From positions 1-50,062 of the forward strand of contig CAYSQE010000010.1 in NCBI GenBank assembly GCA_964433155.1: a stretch of 50,062 nucleotides of DNA, given 5' to 3'. Origin of the DNA: 2-01-FULL-40-13 sp964433155. GTDB taxonomy: Bacteria; Patescibacteriota; Microgenomatia; UBA1406; GWC2-37-13. Below the pieces are notes generated by a model, which was not told the origin of the DNA, did not search any database, and worked only from the letters and a program-made list of their open reading frames with translations. A program made the translations under genes and the position numbers. Shown here in pieces: positions 17,224 to 25,430 of the stretch (within the stretch, counting starts at the first letter, position 1; each line of letters starts with the position of its first letter).

Positions 17224-17466
17224 TCAATCAAAAGGATTAGGATAGACCTTTCTTGCGGGATTTGTTTCAACTGAAAAAGGATTTGTCTCGGGAATTTTTT
17301 CCTCGAGAGGATTTTTGGTTTGAGTATAAATCTGCCCACCGAGAGATGGGACTAGCGTTTTTTTTCCGAAAGGATTGAGAAACTTACCACTTATGATGAG
17401 AAAATAAATACCAACAGCAAGAAAAAGTATGAAGACTGGAACAATAATCAATCTTGTCTTTTTCAT
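17224..17466 (-). CDS. NPF-motif single-pass membrane protein, second copy
   Basis: An 80-residue protein with an N-terminal helix (about 5-25) and a polar tail holding NPF tripeptides (LNPFGK, TNPFSV, PNPFD at the very end) plus NPL and NPA variants. It repeats the architecture of the protein at 5699-5980 and likewise directly precedes a Cys-rich secreted protein. Overall identity is low outside the motif, so the motif itself seems to be what is kept. Confidence 0.78.
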   Translation of the reverse strand: MKKTRLIIVPVFILFLAVGIYFLIISGKFLNPFGKKTLVPSLGGQIYTQTKNPLEEKIPETNPFSVETNPARKVYPNPFD

Positions 17467-17478
17467 AATTCCAGTGTA

Positions 17479-18450
17479 TCACAAAATTTTCAACACCACT
17501 TTGCCCCTCGGGTGACCGTTTTCTTGGTATTTGAAAGCTTCTTTTATTTGTGAAAGCGGAAATATTTTATCCACATTAACTTTGATTTTCCCACTATCTA
17601 CAAGTTTAGCCAGACGAGTAAGATGGTGAGTATTAACTTTTGTGCCTTGTCCTATTGCTGTTACTCCATATTTTTGAGCCAGATCAGGATTCGGTTGACC
17701 AAGCATAGAAACAATAACTCCACCTTTTTTGAGAACTTTAAACGACCTATTGGTTGTTTCCCCGCCAACGGTATCGTATACTGCATCAAAATCTTTGAGA
17801 ATCTCTTCAAATTTCTGAGCTTTATAATCTATTACCACATCTGCGCCAAGGCTTTTAACAAAGTCTTTATCGTCATTACTTACTGTCGTTGCAACATATG
17901 CGCCCAATGTTTTTGCAAGTTGGATTGCAACAGTTCCGATGCCGCCTGCTCCTCCGTGGATAAGAATTTTTTGCTTGCCCGCCGAAGCTTTAGCAAAGGC
18001 GGGACCTTTTTTTTGTAATTTGATATGCTCCTCCAGTGCCTGGATCGCACTTGAACCAACAAGAGGAAGTGAAGCTGCTTCCAAGAAATTTATTGTTTTA
18101 GGTTTCAGCGCAGAATTTGAACCGTTGGACAGGGTAAATTCAGCAAAAGATCCAGAACCGCCGTTGAAAAAATTAGCGCTTCCATAGACCTCATCTCCTA
18201 TCTTAAAATCAGCAATATTCTCACCAACTTCTGCAATAACTCCAGCAAAGTCGCCACCCAAAGTCGCAGGAAATTCTAAAGGCCTCATCTTGTGCATATA
18301 ACCTTCGCGAACAGCGCTGTCAAAGGGATTTATGCTTGCAGCCAGGACTTCAACTAAAATCTGGCCTTGTCTAGGATTAGGCTTTGCAGCGGTACCGTTT
18401 ATTATAATGACGTCAACTCCTCCATATTTATTAATCTGTGCGGCTTTCAT
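17479..18450 (-). CDS. NADP-dependent medium-chain oxidoreductase (quinone oxidoreductase type)
   Basis: A 323-residue protein of the zinc-free MDR family: GroES-like N-domain with NPFDSAVREGY and GGDFAGVIAEVG (about 65-76), then a Rossmann domain with ILIHGGAGGIGTVAIQLAK and a C-terminal GKVVL. It reduces quinones or alkenals with NADPH in the cytoplasm. Just before the nucleotide-binding motif an 11-residue insert, GPAFAKASAGK, is encoded by a palindromic repeat (17978-18003) that has landed in frame. It is probably still functional, since the insert falls in a surface loop. Confidence 0.9.
   Translation of the reverse strand: MKAAQINKYGGVDVIIINGTAAKPNPRQGQILVEVLAASINPFDSAVREGYMHKMRPLEFPATLGGDFAGVIAEVGENIADFKIGDEVYGSANFFNGGSGSFAEFTLSNGSNSALKPKTINFLEAASLPLVGSSAIQALEEHIKLQKKGPAFAKASAGKQKILIHGGAGGIGTVAIQLAKTLGAYVATTVSNDDKDFVKSLGADVVIDYKAQKFEEILKDFDAVYDTVGGETTNRSFKVLKKGGVIVSMLGQPNPDLAQKYGVTAIGQGTKVNTHHLTRLAKLVDSGKIKVNVDKIFPLSQIKEAFKYQENGHPRGKVVLKIL
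17978..18003. repeat. FAKASAG-type palindromic repeat inside a gene
   Basis: CCCGCC (17978-17983) and GGCGGG (17998-18003) form an inverted repeat around a 14-nt centre containing AAGCTT. The core CGAAGCTTTAGC recurs at 40321. This matches the mobile hairpin often seen in Patescibacteria as FAKASAG peptides. Confidence 0.75.
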
Positions 18451-18455
18451 ATATT

Positions 18456-18806
18456 TTATTTTATCATTTTATCAGTGCCTATGAATACAGCTAATCCAGT
18501 GGGAGTTACTTTTTTAAGTTTAATCAGCCTTCTCATCCGTTCTTTATTCATCTCTGACCACGGATTTTTGGTTCTTCTTGGCGAAAATCTCTGTGCATAT
18601 CTTTCCTCATCCAGTCTTTTCTCAATGCTGTCTATCCAACCAAAACAAAGAGCTTCTTCAATTGCATCATTGTAAGGAATCGAAGGCTTACCAGTATGTT
18701 TCTTGTAATATATAAGCCACATCTCTGGCTCTTTTTTATGATTTCTCTCTAACCATTTTCTCCATTCTTCCCTATCTTCAATATAAATAGTCTTTCCTAG
18801 TTTCAT
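18456..18806 (-). CDS. YdeI/OmpD-associated-family protein, short form
   Basis: A 116-residue protein matching the N-terminal part of the YdeI family: YYKKHTGKPSIPYNDAIEEA, then LCFGWIDSIEKRLDEERYAQ and FSPRRTKNPWSEMN. Full-length members are near 190 residues and carry a second helical domain that is missing here, as the ORF stops soon after KKVTPTGLAVF. It may be a truncated gene or a natural short form. The family has been linked to protection against antimicrobial peptides, not proved. Confidence 0.8.
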   Translation of the reverse strand: MKLGKTIYIEDREEWRKWLERNHKKEPEMWLIYYKKHTGKPSIPYNDAIEEALCFGWIDSIEKRLDEERYAQRFSPRRTKNPWSEMNKERMRRLIKLKKVTPTGLAVFIGTDKMIK

Positions 18807-18807
18807 C

Positions 18808-19212
18808 TTATAAACCTTTAATTTTCCAAGAATTTGCTAGCACCGATAAGATGACTGGTTCAGCTTGATCAAAAGCGTTTATCCACAGTTGTAATTTTTC
18901 TAAAGATTCTGTATTCAAATGAAAAGCATTTTGGTCTAAGATTATTCCTATTCCTTTTTTGGTCTTAACCTTGAAACAATTATGAATAAAATCATTTCTT
19001 TTCTCAATCGCAATATTTACTTTTTCATAAAAATATCTGTTTTCCTTTTCCAATAAATTTTGAATTCCTTTAATATAATTTTCCCAAATCCATTTTAAAT
19101 ATACTTCGAGTTTTTGTGTCGATCGGAACGCCTCAAGATATAAACGAGGTACTTTAATTTGATTGCGAAAAATTTCCCGAGCCTCATCAGCAGCACTTTT
19201 CAGTTTATTCAT
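18808..19212 (-). CDS. Hypothetical helical protein
   Basis: A 134-residue, mostly alpha-helical soluble protein from the ATG at 19212; the longer open frame overlaps the divergent four-helix-bundle gene and is not supported. The region KRNDFIHNCFK resembles the N-terminal HEPN-like or RiboL-PSP-type RNA-nuclease pattern R-x4to6-H, but only weakly. It ends 1 nt before the YdeI-like gene. Function unknown. Confidence 0.55.
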   Translation of the reverse strand: MNKLKSAADEAREIFRNQIKVPRLYLEAFRSTQKLEVYLKWIWENYIKGIQNLLEKENRYFYEKVNIAIEKRNDFIHNCFKVKTKKGIGIILDQNAFHLNTESLEKLQLWINAFDQAEPVILSVLANSWKIKGL

Positions 19213-19290
19213 ATTCCAAGCTGATTTTACGACTTTTAATTCATAAATACTAGAGAAATTATTTTTACTTAAGTATGTTATTCTGATTTT

Positions 19291-19875
19291 ATGGCTGAAG
19301 CTGGTTATAAAAGTCTCATTAGCTACAAGCTCGCTCAAATCGCTTTTGATTTAGGGTGGGACTTTGTACCAAAATACTATAGAAGAATCGAAGACTCTCG
19401 TCAGCGCGACCAGATAAAACAAGCTCTTCGATCTCATAAACAAAACATCGTCGAAGGTTCAAGCGAACGAAGTTTATCACGTAAATTGAATCTTTATGAC
19501 GTTGCCAAATCGTCCGCTATGGAAGCCTTAGAGGATTTTGAGGACATCTTACGCTTAGAGAGATTACCTCACTGGGGCAAATACGATTCCCGACTAAGAA
19601 AGCTACATCAGGTATTCGAAACGTATCCGTCATCTATTTCCTCTAATCCTTCTACTCCCTCTCATCCTTCTGTTAACGCCGTGCAAGAGGTGTTAGGAGC
19701 ATTAGAAGGAAGAGAAGGAATAGAAACTGTAGTAAATTATCTCATCGACCTTTTAATTCGTAGTGGTTATCTTCTTGACCGTCAGATGAATGCTGTCGAA
19801 GAAAAACACATGAGAGAAGGTGGTTACCGCGAAAACCTCCTCAAAAAACGGATGTCATTCAGAAATTCGAGATAG
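19291..19875 (+). CDS. Four-helix bundle protein (IVS/S23-like)
   Basis: A 194-residue protein. YKLAQIAFDLGWDFVPKYY, QIKQALRSHKQNIVEGSSER and the following helices match the four-helix bundle family first known from 23S rRNA intervening sequences and widespread in CPR genomes as free genes. A Ser/Pro linker (about 114-126) splits the bundle. Function unknown; some are co-encoded with mobile or retroelement modules. Confidence 0.8.
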   Translation: MAEAGYKSLISYKLAQIAFDLGWDFVPKYYRRIEDSRQRDQIKQALRSHKQNIVEGSSERSLSRKLNLYDVAKSSAMEALEDFEDILRLERLPHWGKYDSRLRKLHQVFETYPSSISSNPSTPSHPSVNAVQEVLGALEGREGIETVVNYLIDLLIRSGYLLDRQMNAVEEKHMREGGYRENLLKKRMSFRNSR

Positions 19876-19888
19876 TGACCTTTATATT

Positions 19889-20575
19889 CTACTCGTTTGG
19901 CGCTTGACCGTAGATAATAACCTCTGTCCCTAAGTTATCGTTTGAAGCTGCGATACTGGATTTACCTCCTAAATCTGGTTTTGCGAAGTTGTAAAGAACT
20001 TCTGCATCCTCTGTTCTCATATTGATGCAGCCGTGTGACATGGGGTGGCCAAAATTGCTGTGCCAGTAGGTGCCGTGGATGCCAAAGCCTCGCCATTTGG
20101 GAATTTCATCGCTATAAAAAAACATGACGAAGGGAACATTGGGAAGATAATAATACGTCCCAAGAATTTTTGAGCCGCCGGTCATCAAAACATAGCGTAG
20201 CTTGGTCCAAATGCGAAAACTGCCAGTAGGAGTGGCGCCCCATTTTCCCGAGGAGATAAGAAAATCGTATACTTTTTTATTTCCTTCATAGGCATACAGG
20301 CGCTGATTAGTTAAGTCTATCTCTATTCTTTTAGGCCTATCAGTCGCTCCCAAGATGGCTGGTTCAACCGCTTTCTCTTGCGTCAAAAATGGAGGGATTA
20401 CTAGCTGATTGTTGAAATAGCCCTGAGCTAAATTAGGATCAAACTCTCCGGTGAGACTATCTGGATTGACTGTGCCTTGGCGCGAAATGAAAACCATGAG
20501 GTTTGATCTGAATAATATGAGAAAAGCAACAACGAAAAATAGTAAAAACGCAGTCTTCTTTATGATGATTGCCAC
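19889..20575 (-). CDS. L,D-transpeptidase (YkuD domain)
   Basis: A 228-residue protein with an N-terminal membrane anchor (about 6-30). The catalytic motif GIHGTYWHSNFGHPMSHGCI contains Cys183 of the SHGCINMR signature. It cross-links peptidoglycan stems at the outer face of the membrane. It begins with GTG at 20575, overlapping the end of the MGMT gene by 16 nt, so coupling is expected. Length fits a minimal YkuD enzyme. Confidence 0.92.
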   Translation of the reverse strand: MAIIIKKTAFLLFFVVAFLILFRSNLMVFISRQGTVNPDSLTGEFDPNLAQGYFNNQLVIPPFLTQEKAVEPAILGATDRPKRIEIDLTNQRLYAYEGNKKVYDFLISSGKWGATPTGSFRIWTKLRYVLMTGGSKILGTYYYLPNVPFVMFFYSDEIPKWRGFGIHGTYWHSNFGHPMSHGCINMRTEDAEVLYNFAKPDLGGKSSIAASNDNLGTEVIIYGQAPNE

Positions 20576-20871
20576 TTTGAAACTGATAGATCAACAACTT
20601 CGCCTATAAATTGTACGCCTTCTCGCAAAAGCATCTCTCTCTTCCCTATTAGTCCTCCGTGACCAGAGTAACCGGTCAAGCTTCCGTCAAAGGCTACGAC
20701 TCGATGACAAGGAGTTTGAGGAGTATTGGGATTTATTCGCATGTACATACCAACGGCCCGAGCAGCTTTTGCATCACCTGCTAGTTTTGCTATTTGTCCA
20801 TAGGTTGCGACTTTACCTTTTGGGATAGATTTAGTTAACGAATAAACTTTATCTTTGAATGAGCTTTTCAT
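20560..20871 (-). CDS. O6-methylguanine-DNA methyltransferase domain protein
   Basis: A 103-residue protein comprising only the C-terminal domain of MGMT/Ogt: VATYGQIAKLAGDAKAARAV (the HTH) and TPCHRVV with acceptor Cys55, followed by GYSGHGGLIGKREMLLREG. Because the motif is PCHRV and not PWHRV, it should be an active alkyl acceptor and not an ATL protein. It repairs alkylated guanine in DNA. It overlaps the L,D-transpeptidase start. Confidence 0.92.
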   Translation of the reverse strand: MKSSFKDKVYSLTKSIPKGKVATYGQIAKLAGDAKAARAVGMYMRINPNTPQTPCHRVVAFDGSLTGYSGHGGLIGKREMLLREGVQFIGEVVDLSVSKWQSS

Positions 20872-20874
20872 ATT

Positions 20875-21237
20875 TTATTTTTCTATTTGTGTAAGTTTAG
20901 TGTGAGCTTTGGTAACTGAAATGTGAGTAAACTTTGATCCGCCTGTGGCGCCGTGCCAATGTGCCTCTCCTGCTGGGGTCCAAACAACGTCACCTTTTTT
21001 AACCTTGAATTTTTTCTTTTTTGTCGCGACAATTCCTTGCCCTTCGGTAACAATGAGGACCTGATCGTTTGAGTGTGTATGAAGTTTATTGTGTACGCCC
21101 TTTGGAAAATGTACGTAGTCTATGCTTAGATCGCTGCCTTCATCATCGGTGACTGGAGACTGTCTTACAACTTTTCCTGTAAAAAGAGGTTTGTGTAGAT
21201 GCTGCTTCTCTGTATGTTTGATACTAATGATTTTCAT
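20875..21237 (-). CDS. Cupin-domain protein
   Basis: A 120-residue single cupin. Motif 1 is FPKGVHNKLHTHSNDQVLIV (about 44-63) with two His ligands and motif 2 is VVWTPAGEAHWHGATG, again with His. It is expected to bind a metal and may act on small molecules or as a sensor. It ends 3 nt before the MGMT gene on the same strand. Confidence 0.87.
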   Translation of the reverse strand: MKIISIKHTEKQHLHKPLFTGKVVRQSPVTDDEGSDLSIDYVHFPKGVHNKLHTHSNDQVLIVTEGQGIVATKKKKFKVKKGDVVWTPAGEAHWHGATGGSKFTHISVTKAHTKLTQIEK

Positions 21238-21329
21238 GATACTGAGTATTTTCTGATTGAAATTAGTGCAATGATATAATCTTTCAATAATCTTTGCAAC
21301 TTTTTTAATTTGGGAAGGAGGTGGTATAA

Positions 21330-21536
21330 ATGTTATTTATGGCAGTACAAACACATGGACCAAAAGAATGTCCAGCCCATGAAAAGGATCCTAAACCTTT
21401 ATGGGATACAGAGTTCTTTATGAGTAGTTTTAACCCATCACTCTTCTTGAGAGAGAAAGTAAACATTGCCTTCTGGGTCAGTCAACTTGGCTTTTTTCCC
21501 CCAATGGGGTTTCTCAATTCTTCCCACTTTCACTGA
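21330..21536 (+). pseudogene. Truncated small gene with intact start signals
   Basis: A very strong Shine-Dalgarno (GGGAAGGAGGTGG) sits 6 nt before the ATG. The first about 35 residues (MLFMAVQTHGPKECPA onward) read like the beginning of a small dimeric ferredoxin-like protein of the DUF3303/YCII kind. After that the frame runs antisense through the end of the convergent VOC gene, overlapping its last 99 nt. I read this as a gene beheaded at its 3' side, with junk filling the rest. Confidence 0.45.
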
Positions 21537-21776
21537 TTTTTTCTTGAGATTTGAAACAATACCCTCTAAGTCTTTAACTTTGATATAGGGAGTAAATTTT
21601 TGAGCGCTTCTCTTTTTGACACCCCAGATGCCAATCATAGCCCCACCCGCCCCTTGCACCAAGACAAACTGATCATGGTCTTCCTTGGCAATAATTTTAA
21701 ATCCAACTTTATTCACCACCCAATCGAGCATCTTTTTCCAATTTTTGACTTGAAGCTCGATAACGTTGAGTTGCAT
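21438..21776 (-). CDS. VOC-family (glyoxalase-like) protein
   Basis: A 112-residue protein with the VOC fold pattern: MQLNVIELQVKNWKKMLDWV at the N-terminus, GGAMIGIWG in the middle and KAKLTDPEGNVYFLSQ near the end. The metal-ligand pattern is incomplete, so it may be a binding protein and not an enzyme. TATAAT lies 5 nt before the ATG. Confidence 0.82.
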   Translation of the reverse strand: MQLNVIELQVKNWKKMLDWVVNKVGFKIIAKEDHDQFVLVQGAGGAMIGIWGVKKRSAQKFTPYIKVKDLEGIVSNLKKKSVKVGRIEKPHWGKKAKLTDPEGNVYFLSQEE

Positions 21777-21864
21777 ATCATATTATAATACTTAAGGAGA
21801 CGTTTTATTCCGATAGCCTTTGATCGGATGTGAGGAACTTCTTCGATTGATCCAGCTGACATCT

Positions 21865-24105
21865 TTAAAGAGAAGGCATTGGTAAAGGCATGGTGGGAGG
21901 CGGAGCGTAGGAGGTCGGCTCAGCGGGCGGAGTTGTTGGCGCGGAAGTTGAAGAGGCTGGTTGAGTTGGTTGTGTTTCCGTTGGAAGTGTGAAGCTGGTC
22001 GGAGCAGTATAATAGTCTGTTGGGATAATGGTCGGCGCATTAGCCGGAGCGTTTTCAGGCGCGTTACCGGAAGTGTTGCCTGGAGCATTTACTGGTGCGT
22101 TGCCAGGGGCATTGACTGGTGCATTTGAGGGAGCGTTACCGGACGCGTTTCCCGGCACATTGATGAGAGGACTTGAGCTCTGATACATTTCCTGCAAAAT
22201 GCCTTGATACAGCCCAGCTTGCAGGCCTCCCTGAATACCAGCCTGCATCCCGGCCTGAAGCCCTGTTTGCATTCCTGCTTGCATGCCCGCTTGCAACCCA
22301 GCTTGTATACCAGCCTGTAAGCCCTGCAATAGACCTGGGCTTAGCCCTTGAGACAAGGGTTGATAGGCAGACCTTTTCGCCTGATACAGTTGTGGGTCTT
22401 GTTCTTTTATATCAGCGATCGTCTCCTTTACACCGTCAGAGATATCACCAATAACTGAATCGATCAGCTTTGCCTCGCCAGTTGAAAGCGCTTGTTTAAG
22501 CGAATGAAGTTCAACAGCATAGATAATGCTTCGCCTGACAAATTCTTGCTTGAGAAGAAGAAGCTTGGGAGCAAGTATTGTGCCGCTTGGATCTTTGAGA
22601 TAGACTACAGCTACATTGTACCTCTCTTGGGTATCAGGCATGAGTATCTCAACAAGCGTGTCGTCTTGGTTTTTCAGCAACACAATGTGTTTATCCAAAA
22701 GGTTTAGTACAAGCTCTATTGCTTGCGTACGGTCTTTCTGTGCGACAGTTTCGATCGAGGCTGTCTCATAGATTTTGTTTGTTTGTGTAAGCTCGTTCAG
22801 TCCTTCCTGCAACGTTTTATTTTTGCTCTTATCCAGAAGTTTATTAAACTCCAGCCAGTCAGAGAAAAGATTTTCCGTAAATTTTTGGTAGGACTCGGCT
22901 GAAAAAGGTCCGTCATATAGATAATCCTCATATCTACGTATCCCGTCCTCATAAAAATCTTTTTCTATTAAAAGTCGCCTCTCGAAAATTTTATTTTGAT
23001 TTGACCCATTTAAAACCCTTGCAGCTTTAGTTAGCTCTGTAAAATTATCCTTGACCGACTCCTGCAAAACTCTATCTGCCTCCTTACTATCGATTTTTGC
23101 AAGTTGGTTTGTCCAATTTTCGTGGTGCCGCATTATTTCAGGAGCGATATCAAACAAGTATCGTGTTTCTTGCGTACCAACCATTGACGCCAAGTTTAAA
23201 AACTGTTTCTTGTGATCTGATAGCTGCTTTATGAACGAAAATAAAACTGTTGAGTTTTTAATCTGCCCCACAAGAGCATCGACTTCGGACAGTACATTTT
23301 TATAGAGCTGGAGAGTTTGTTCAAATGTGGTTTTTTCCTTCTCGTTAAAGAGAGCTTCTATTTCTGGTTCTTGTGTTTCATCTGAAATAGGAGGTAGATC
23401 ATCGACCTCGACTTTCACTTCGGTTTCACCACTAATCGCTAATTCTGCACCGACGCACTGATTGGCCTCGTCCAGCGTCCGAGCTACTCTTTCTCCTATG
23501 ACGACAATCATGATAAATTCATGGTTAATTGTTGAGCTATCTTTCGTTTCTATAGCTTCACGCAACAGCCTCATCCTCTCTCCGAGAATTTTTCTGCTTG
23601 CGCCTATTTGGATTAATTTTTCGTTGAGACACGCAAGCTGTATAGCATCATTTTTTATTCTTGCATCACGAGCCAGTTCCCTCACACTTTGCTCGGAGCG
23701 TTCCACCTCAGTAAGAATTTTTTCTGCCCGATCGAGAATTTTAGAAGAAGTCAGGCGGAGATATTGAGACAAATCGACTTCAGCCGAGTCAGTACTCTCT
23801 TGCAGGACTTGACCGTTATTTGTGCCTTTAACTGAACCTTGATTTGTTTTCAAAACTTTATCAACCAGAAGGTTAACCTCGGCTAAACGCTTGTAAGAGA
23901 GGTCTAGACTATATTGGGCTTTCTCTTCAGGAGTTTTTTTAAATGCACCTTGTATCCTCTCGGAGACAAGCTTAATTTGATATAAAGGTTCACCCGGAAT
24001 GCTAGAATTTGCAAGGATGATTGACCCTAAAGCACCGCCTATAAATAATAGGGACAGCAACACTACTATTATTTGTAGAGCTTTTTTTTGCAATTCGCCT
24101 TGCAT
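21865..24105 (-). CDS. DUF5667-domain protein with low-complexity C-terminus
   Basis: A 746-residue protein. An N-terminal helix (about 10-30) is followed by NSSIPGEPLYQIKLVSERIQ, the DUF5667 signature, then a long helical region rich in Glu, Lys and Leu (to about 585). The C-terminus has two low-complexity tracts: GLQAGMQAG-type repeats (about 590-635) and NAPGNAPVNAP-type repeats (about 650-692), ending in a Pro/Thr-rich tail. It is probably membrane-anchored with the bulk outside. DUF5667 proteins are common in CPR and Actinobacteria; function unknown. Confidence 0.83.
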   Translation of the reverse strand: MQGELQKKALQIIVVLLSLLFIGGALGSIILANSSIPGEPLYQIKLVSERIQGAFKKTPEEKAQYSLDLSYKRLAEVNLLVDKVLKTNQGSVKGTNNGQVLQESTDSAEVDLSQYLRLTSSKILDRAEKILTEVERSEQSVRELARDARIKNDAIQLACLNEKLIQIGASRKILGERMRLLREAIETKDSSTINHEFIMIVVIGERVARTLDEANQCVGAELAISGETEVKVEVDDLPPISDETQEPEIEALFNEKEKTTFEQTLQLYKNVLSEVDALVGQIKNSTVLFSFIKQLSDHKKQFLNLASMVGTQETRYLFDIAPEIMRHHENWTNQLAKIDSKEADRVLQESVKDNFTELTKAARVLNGSNQNKIFERRLLIEKDFYEDGIRRYEDYLYDGPFSAESYQKFTENLFSDWLEFNKLLDKSKNKTLQEGLNELTQTNKIYETASIETVAQKDRTQAIELVLNLLDKHIVLLKNQDDTLVEILMPDTQERYNVAVVYLKDPSGTILAPKLLLLKQEFVRRSIIYAVELHSLKQALSTGEAKLIDSVIGDISDGVKETIADIKEQDPQLYQAKRSAYQPLSQGLSPGLLQGLQAGIQAGLQAGMQAGMQTGLQAGMQAGIQGGLQAGLYQGILQEMYQSSSPLINVPGNASGNAPSNAPVNAPGNAPVNAPGNTSGNAPENAPANAPTIIPTDYYTAPTSFTLPTETQPTQPASSTSAPTTPPAEPTSYAPPPTMPLPMPSL
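22032..22158 (-). repeat. NAP-type coding tandem repeat
   Basis: Degenerate 12-15-nt units encoding Asn-Ala-Pro with Gly, Val, Glu or Ser between, within the DUF5667 gene. Codon use varies between units, so the repeat is selected or old at protein level and not a fresh DNA slippage tract. Confidence 0.7.
22200..22338 (-). repeat. GLQAG-type coding tandem repeat
   Basis: About eleven units of four residues, G-[LMI]-Q-[ATG], within the DUF5667 gene. Hydrophobic residues recur every fourth position, which could form an amphipathic or helical-bundle-like structure. Confidence 0.75.
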
Positions 24106-24241
24106 AAATTTAAATATAACAAAACTTGCTCCTTTTTAGTACAAACTCCAAGTTATGCAAAAATTCTCAGATTTTGACCAGCAAAAAAACAAGCGGAGTT
24201 CTATTTAAATAGAATCTGATATACTACTAAGAAAATTAATT

Positions 24242-24769
24242 ATGATCATTGAGGCAAACCCTGTTTTTGATTTACTTCCAACCGTACTTCCACTTATTCC
24301 ACTAATTGGGGCTATCTACTATTTTAAATTTAAAAACCCTGTCACTATACAAGCATACCAATTAAGTAATATTGCTGATTTTGTAAGCGAGGCAATTGCG
24401 GAAACCCCAGAGCAAGAATTGGAACCAGGAATGCATAATATTACACCTGAAGGTTATCCAGATGATTATAAACTTGATGTGTATGATGCGGGTGGTGGAG
24501 ATAATAGAGCGACGCTAATAATGAACCCTAGAGCAAGTTCTGAAAATACAGATAGCAGGTATCTATATCAAAATCAGGCAGAAGGAATAGACGTAACAAT
24601 ACCTCTTAAGGGAGAAGTGAGGATTCCTGTTTATCATCCAATAATTATGACGCAATTTATTGGCGGACCTGATGATCCTAAAAACAGAAATTCCCCTCAC
24701 AACATATATGGTTGTGTCATTTATAGGCCAAAAGGTAAACCTCTTTTCAAAGTTGAACCCGATGAATAA
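24242..24769 (+). CDS. Hypothetical protein with N-terminal hydrophobic segment
   Basis: A 175-residue protein with one hydrophobic stretch (about 8-28, LLPTVLPLIPLIGAIYYF) and an acidic, strand-rich domain thereafter. No family is recognised. It starts at an ATG and stands alone on its strand between the DUF5667 gene and the next small gene. Confidence 0.65.
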   Translation: MIIEANPVFDLLPTVLPLIPLIGAIYYFKFKNPVTIQAYQLSNIADFVSEAIAETPEQELEPGMHNITPEGYPDDYKLDVYDAGGGDNRATLIMNPRASSENTDSRYLYQNQAEGIDVTIPLKGEVRIPVYHPIIMTQFIGGPDDPKNRNSPHNIYGCVIYRPKGKPLFKVEPDE

Positions 24770-24809
24770 TAGTTTTTACAATCTAAGTCTAAATCTTCTA
24801 TTTACTATC

Positions 24810-24863
24810 CTAAGGGGTCATTAGTTGAAAGTAGTTGCCGTCAGACCAAAATGCAAAAGTCAA
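24810..24863 (-). pseudogene. 3' remnant of a VOC-family gene
   Basis: On the minus strand the bases read FAFWSDGNYFQLMTP then a stop. This matches the C-terminus of the intact VOC gene at 26172-26534 (DGNYFQLMTPW), with close DNA similarity. No open frame continues upstream, so only the tail remains. Confidence 0.6.
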
Positions 24864-24948
24864 TTATGAGTACTCACCGCCTGAGGAGGTGGATATCTTT
24901 AGTATTCAAATGATTGGGCTGGCCTCCTGTTATAATTCTTACAAAGAC

Positions 24949-25425
24949 ATGAGGGTTTTATTTTTAATTTTATTTCTCATCGTTCTTCTCGCTGTTGGAT
25001 TTTTTGTCTTTACTCTAGTAACTTTTCCTATGGGAGCAACGGTACCTTCACCTTTACCGTTGAAAGTTTTTCAGGAAGGAAGGGAGCTCCAGGGCTACTG
25101 GAAGCTCGAGCAATTCCTTTTGGAAGACGAGAATGGTAATCTCAAGCTCATACGATATTCTGTACCAGGCTCAACAGACAATTACTTTTCTTTCGAAGGT
25201 AACCATGTCTGTACCGACGGCCAACTCGACTTAAACAATAAACCTCTTCGTTGTCAAAACTACACGACATATACAATCGATGGTGATACTATAAGCATTG
25301 ATCAACCAGGAAAAACTCCCTCAAAAGCAACATGGACACTTACTAATGATACGCTTGAGATTAATATAATAGATGAAGATCAAAAGAGAGGCAAATTTAT
25401 TTTAAAAAGACTCCCTAAAAATTGA
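24949..25425 (+). CDS. Membrane-anchored lipocalin-like/META-like small protein
   Basis: A 158-residue protein from the ATG at 24949, preceded by an extended -10 (TGT TATAAT, 24931-24936). An N-terminal helix (about 2-24) anchors a strand-rich domain with GYWKLEQFLLEDENG, NYFSFEGNHVCTDGQ and KATWTLTNDTLEINI, a pattern like lipocalin-type DUF domains. The longer frame from 24835 includes the VOC remnant and is not used. Two Cys may form a disulfide. Confidence 0.7.
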   Translation: MRVLFLILFLIVLLAVGFFVFTLVTFPMGATVPSPLPLKVFQEGRELQGYWKLEQFLLEDENGNLKLIRYSVPGSTDNYFSFEGNHVCTDGQLDLNNKPLRCQNYTTYTIDGDTISIDQPGKTPSKATWTLTNDTLEINIIDEDQKRGKFILKRLPKN

Positions 25426-25430
25426 AGCAA

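Noticed and set aside
22173..22454. Plus-strand frame opposite the GLQAG repeat
   Set aside because: Its apparent order comes from the repeat on the coding strand.
24835..24948. Longer N-terminus for the anchored protein at 24949
   Set aside because: The segment includes the VOC gene remnant and the promoter; the ATG at 24949 gives a normal membrane anchor.
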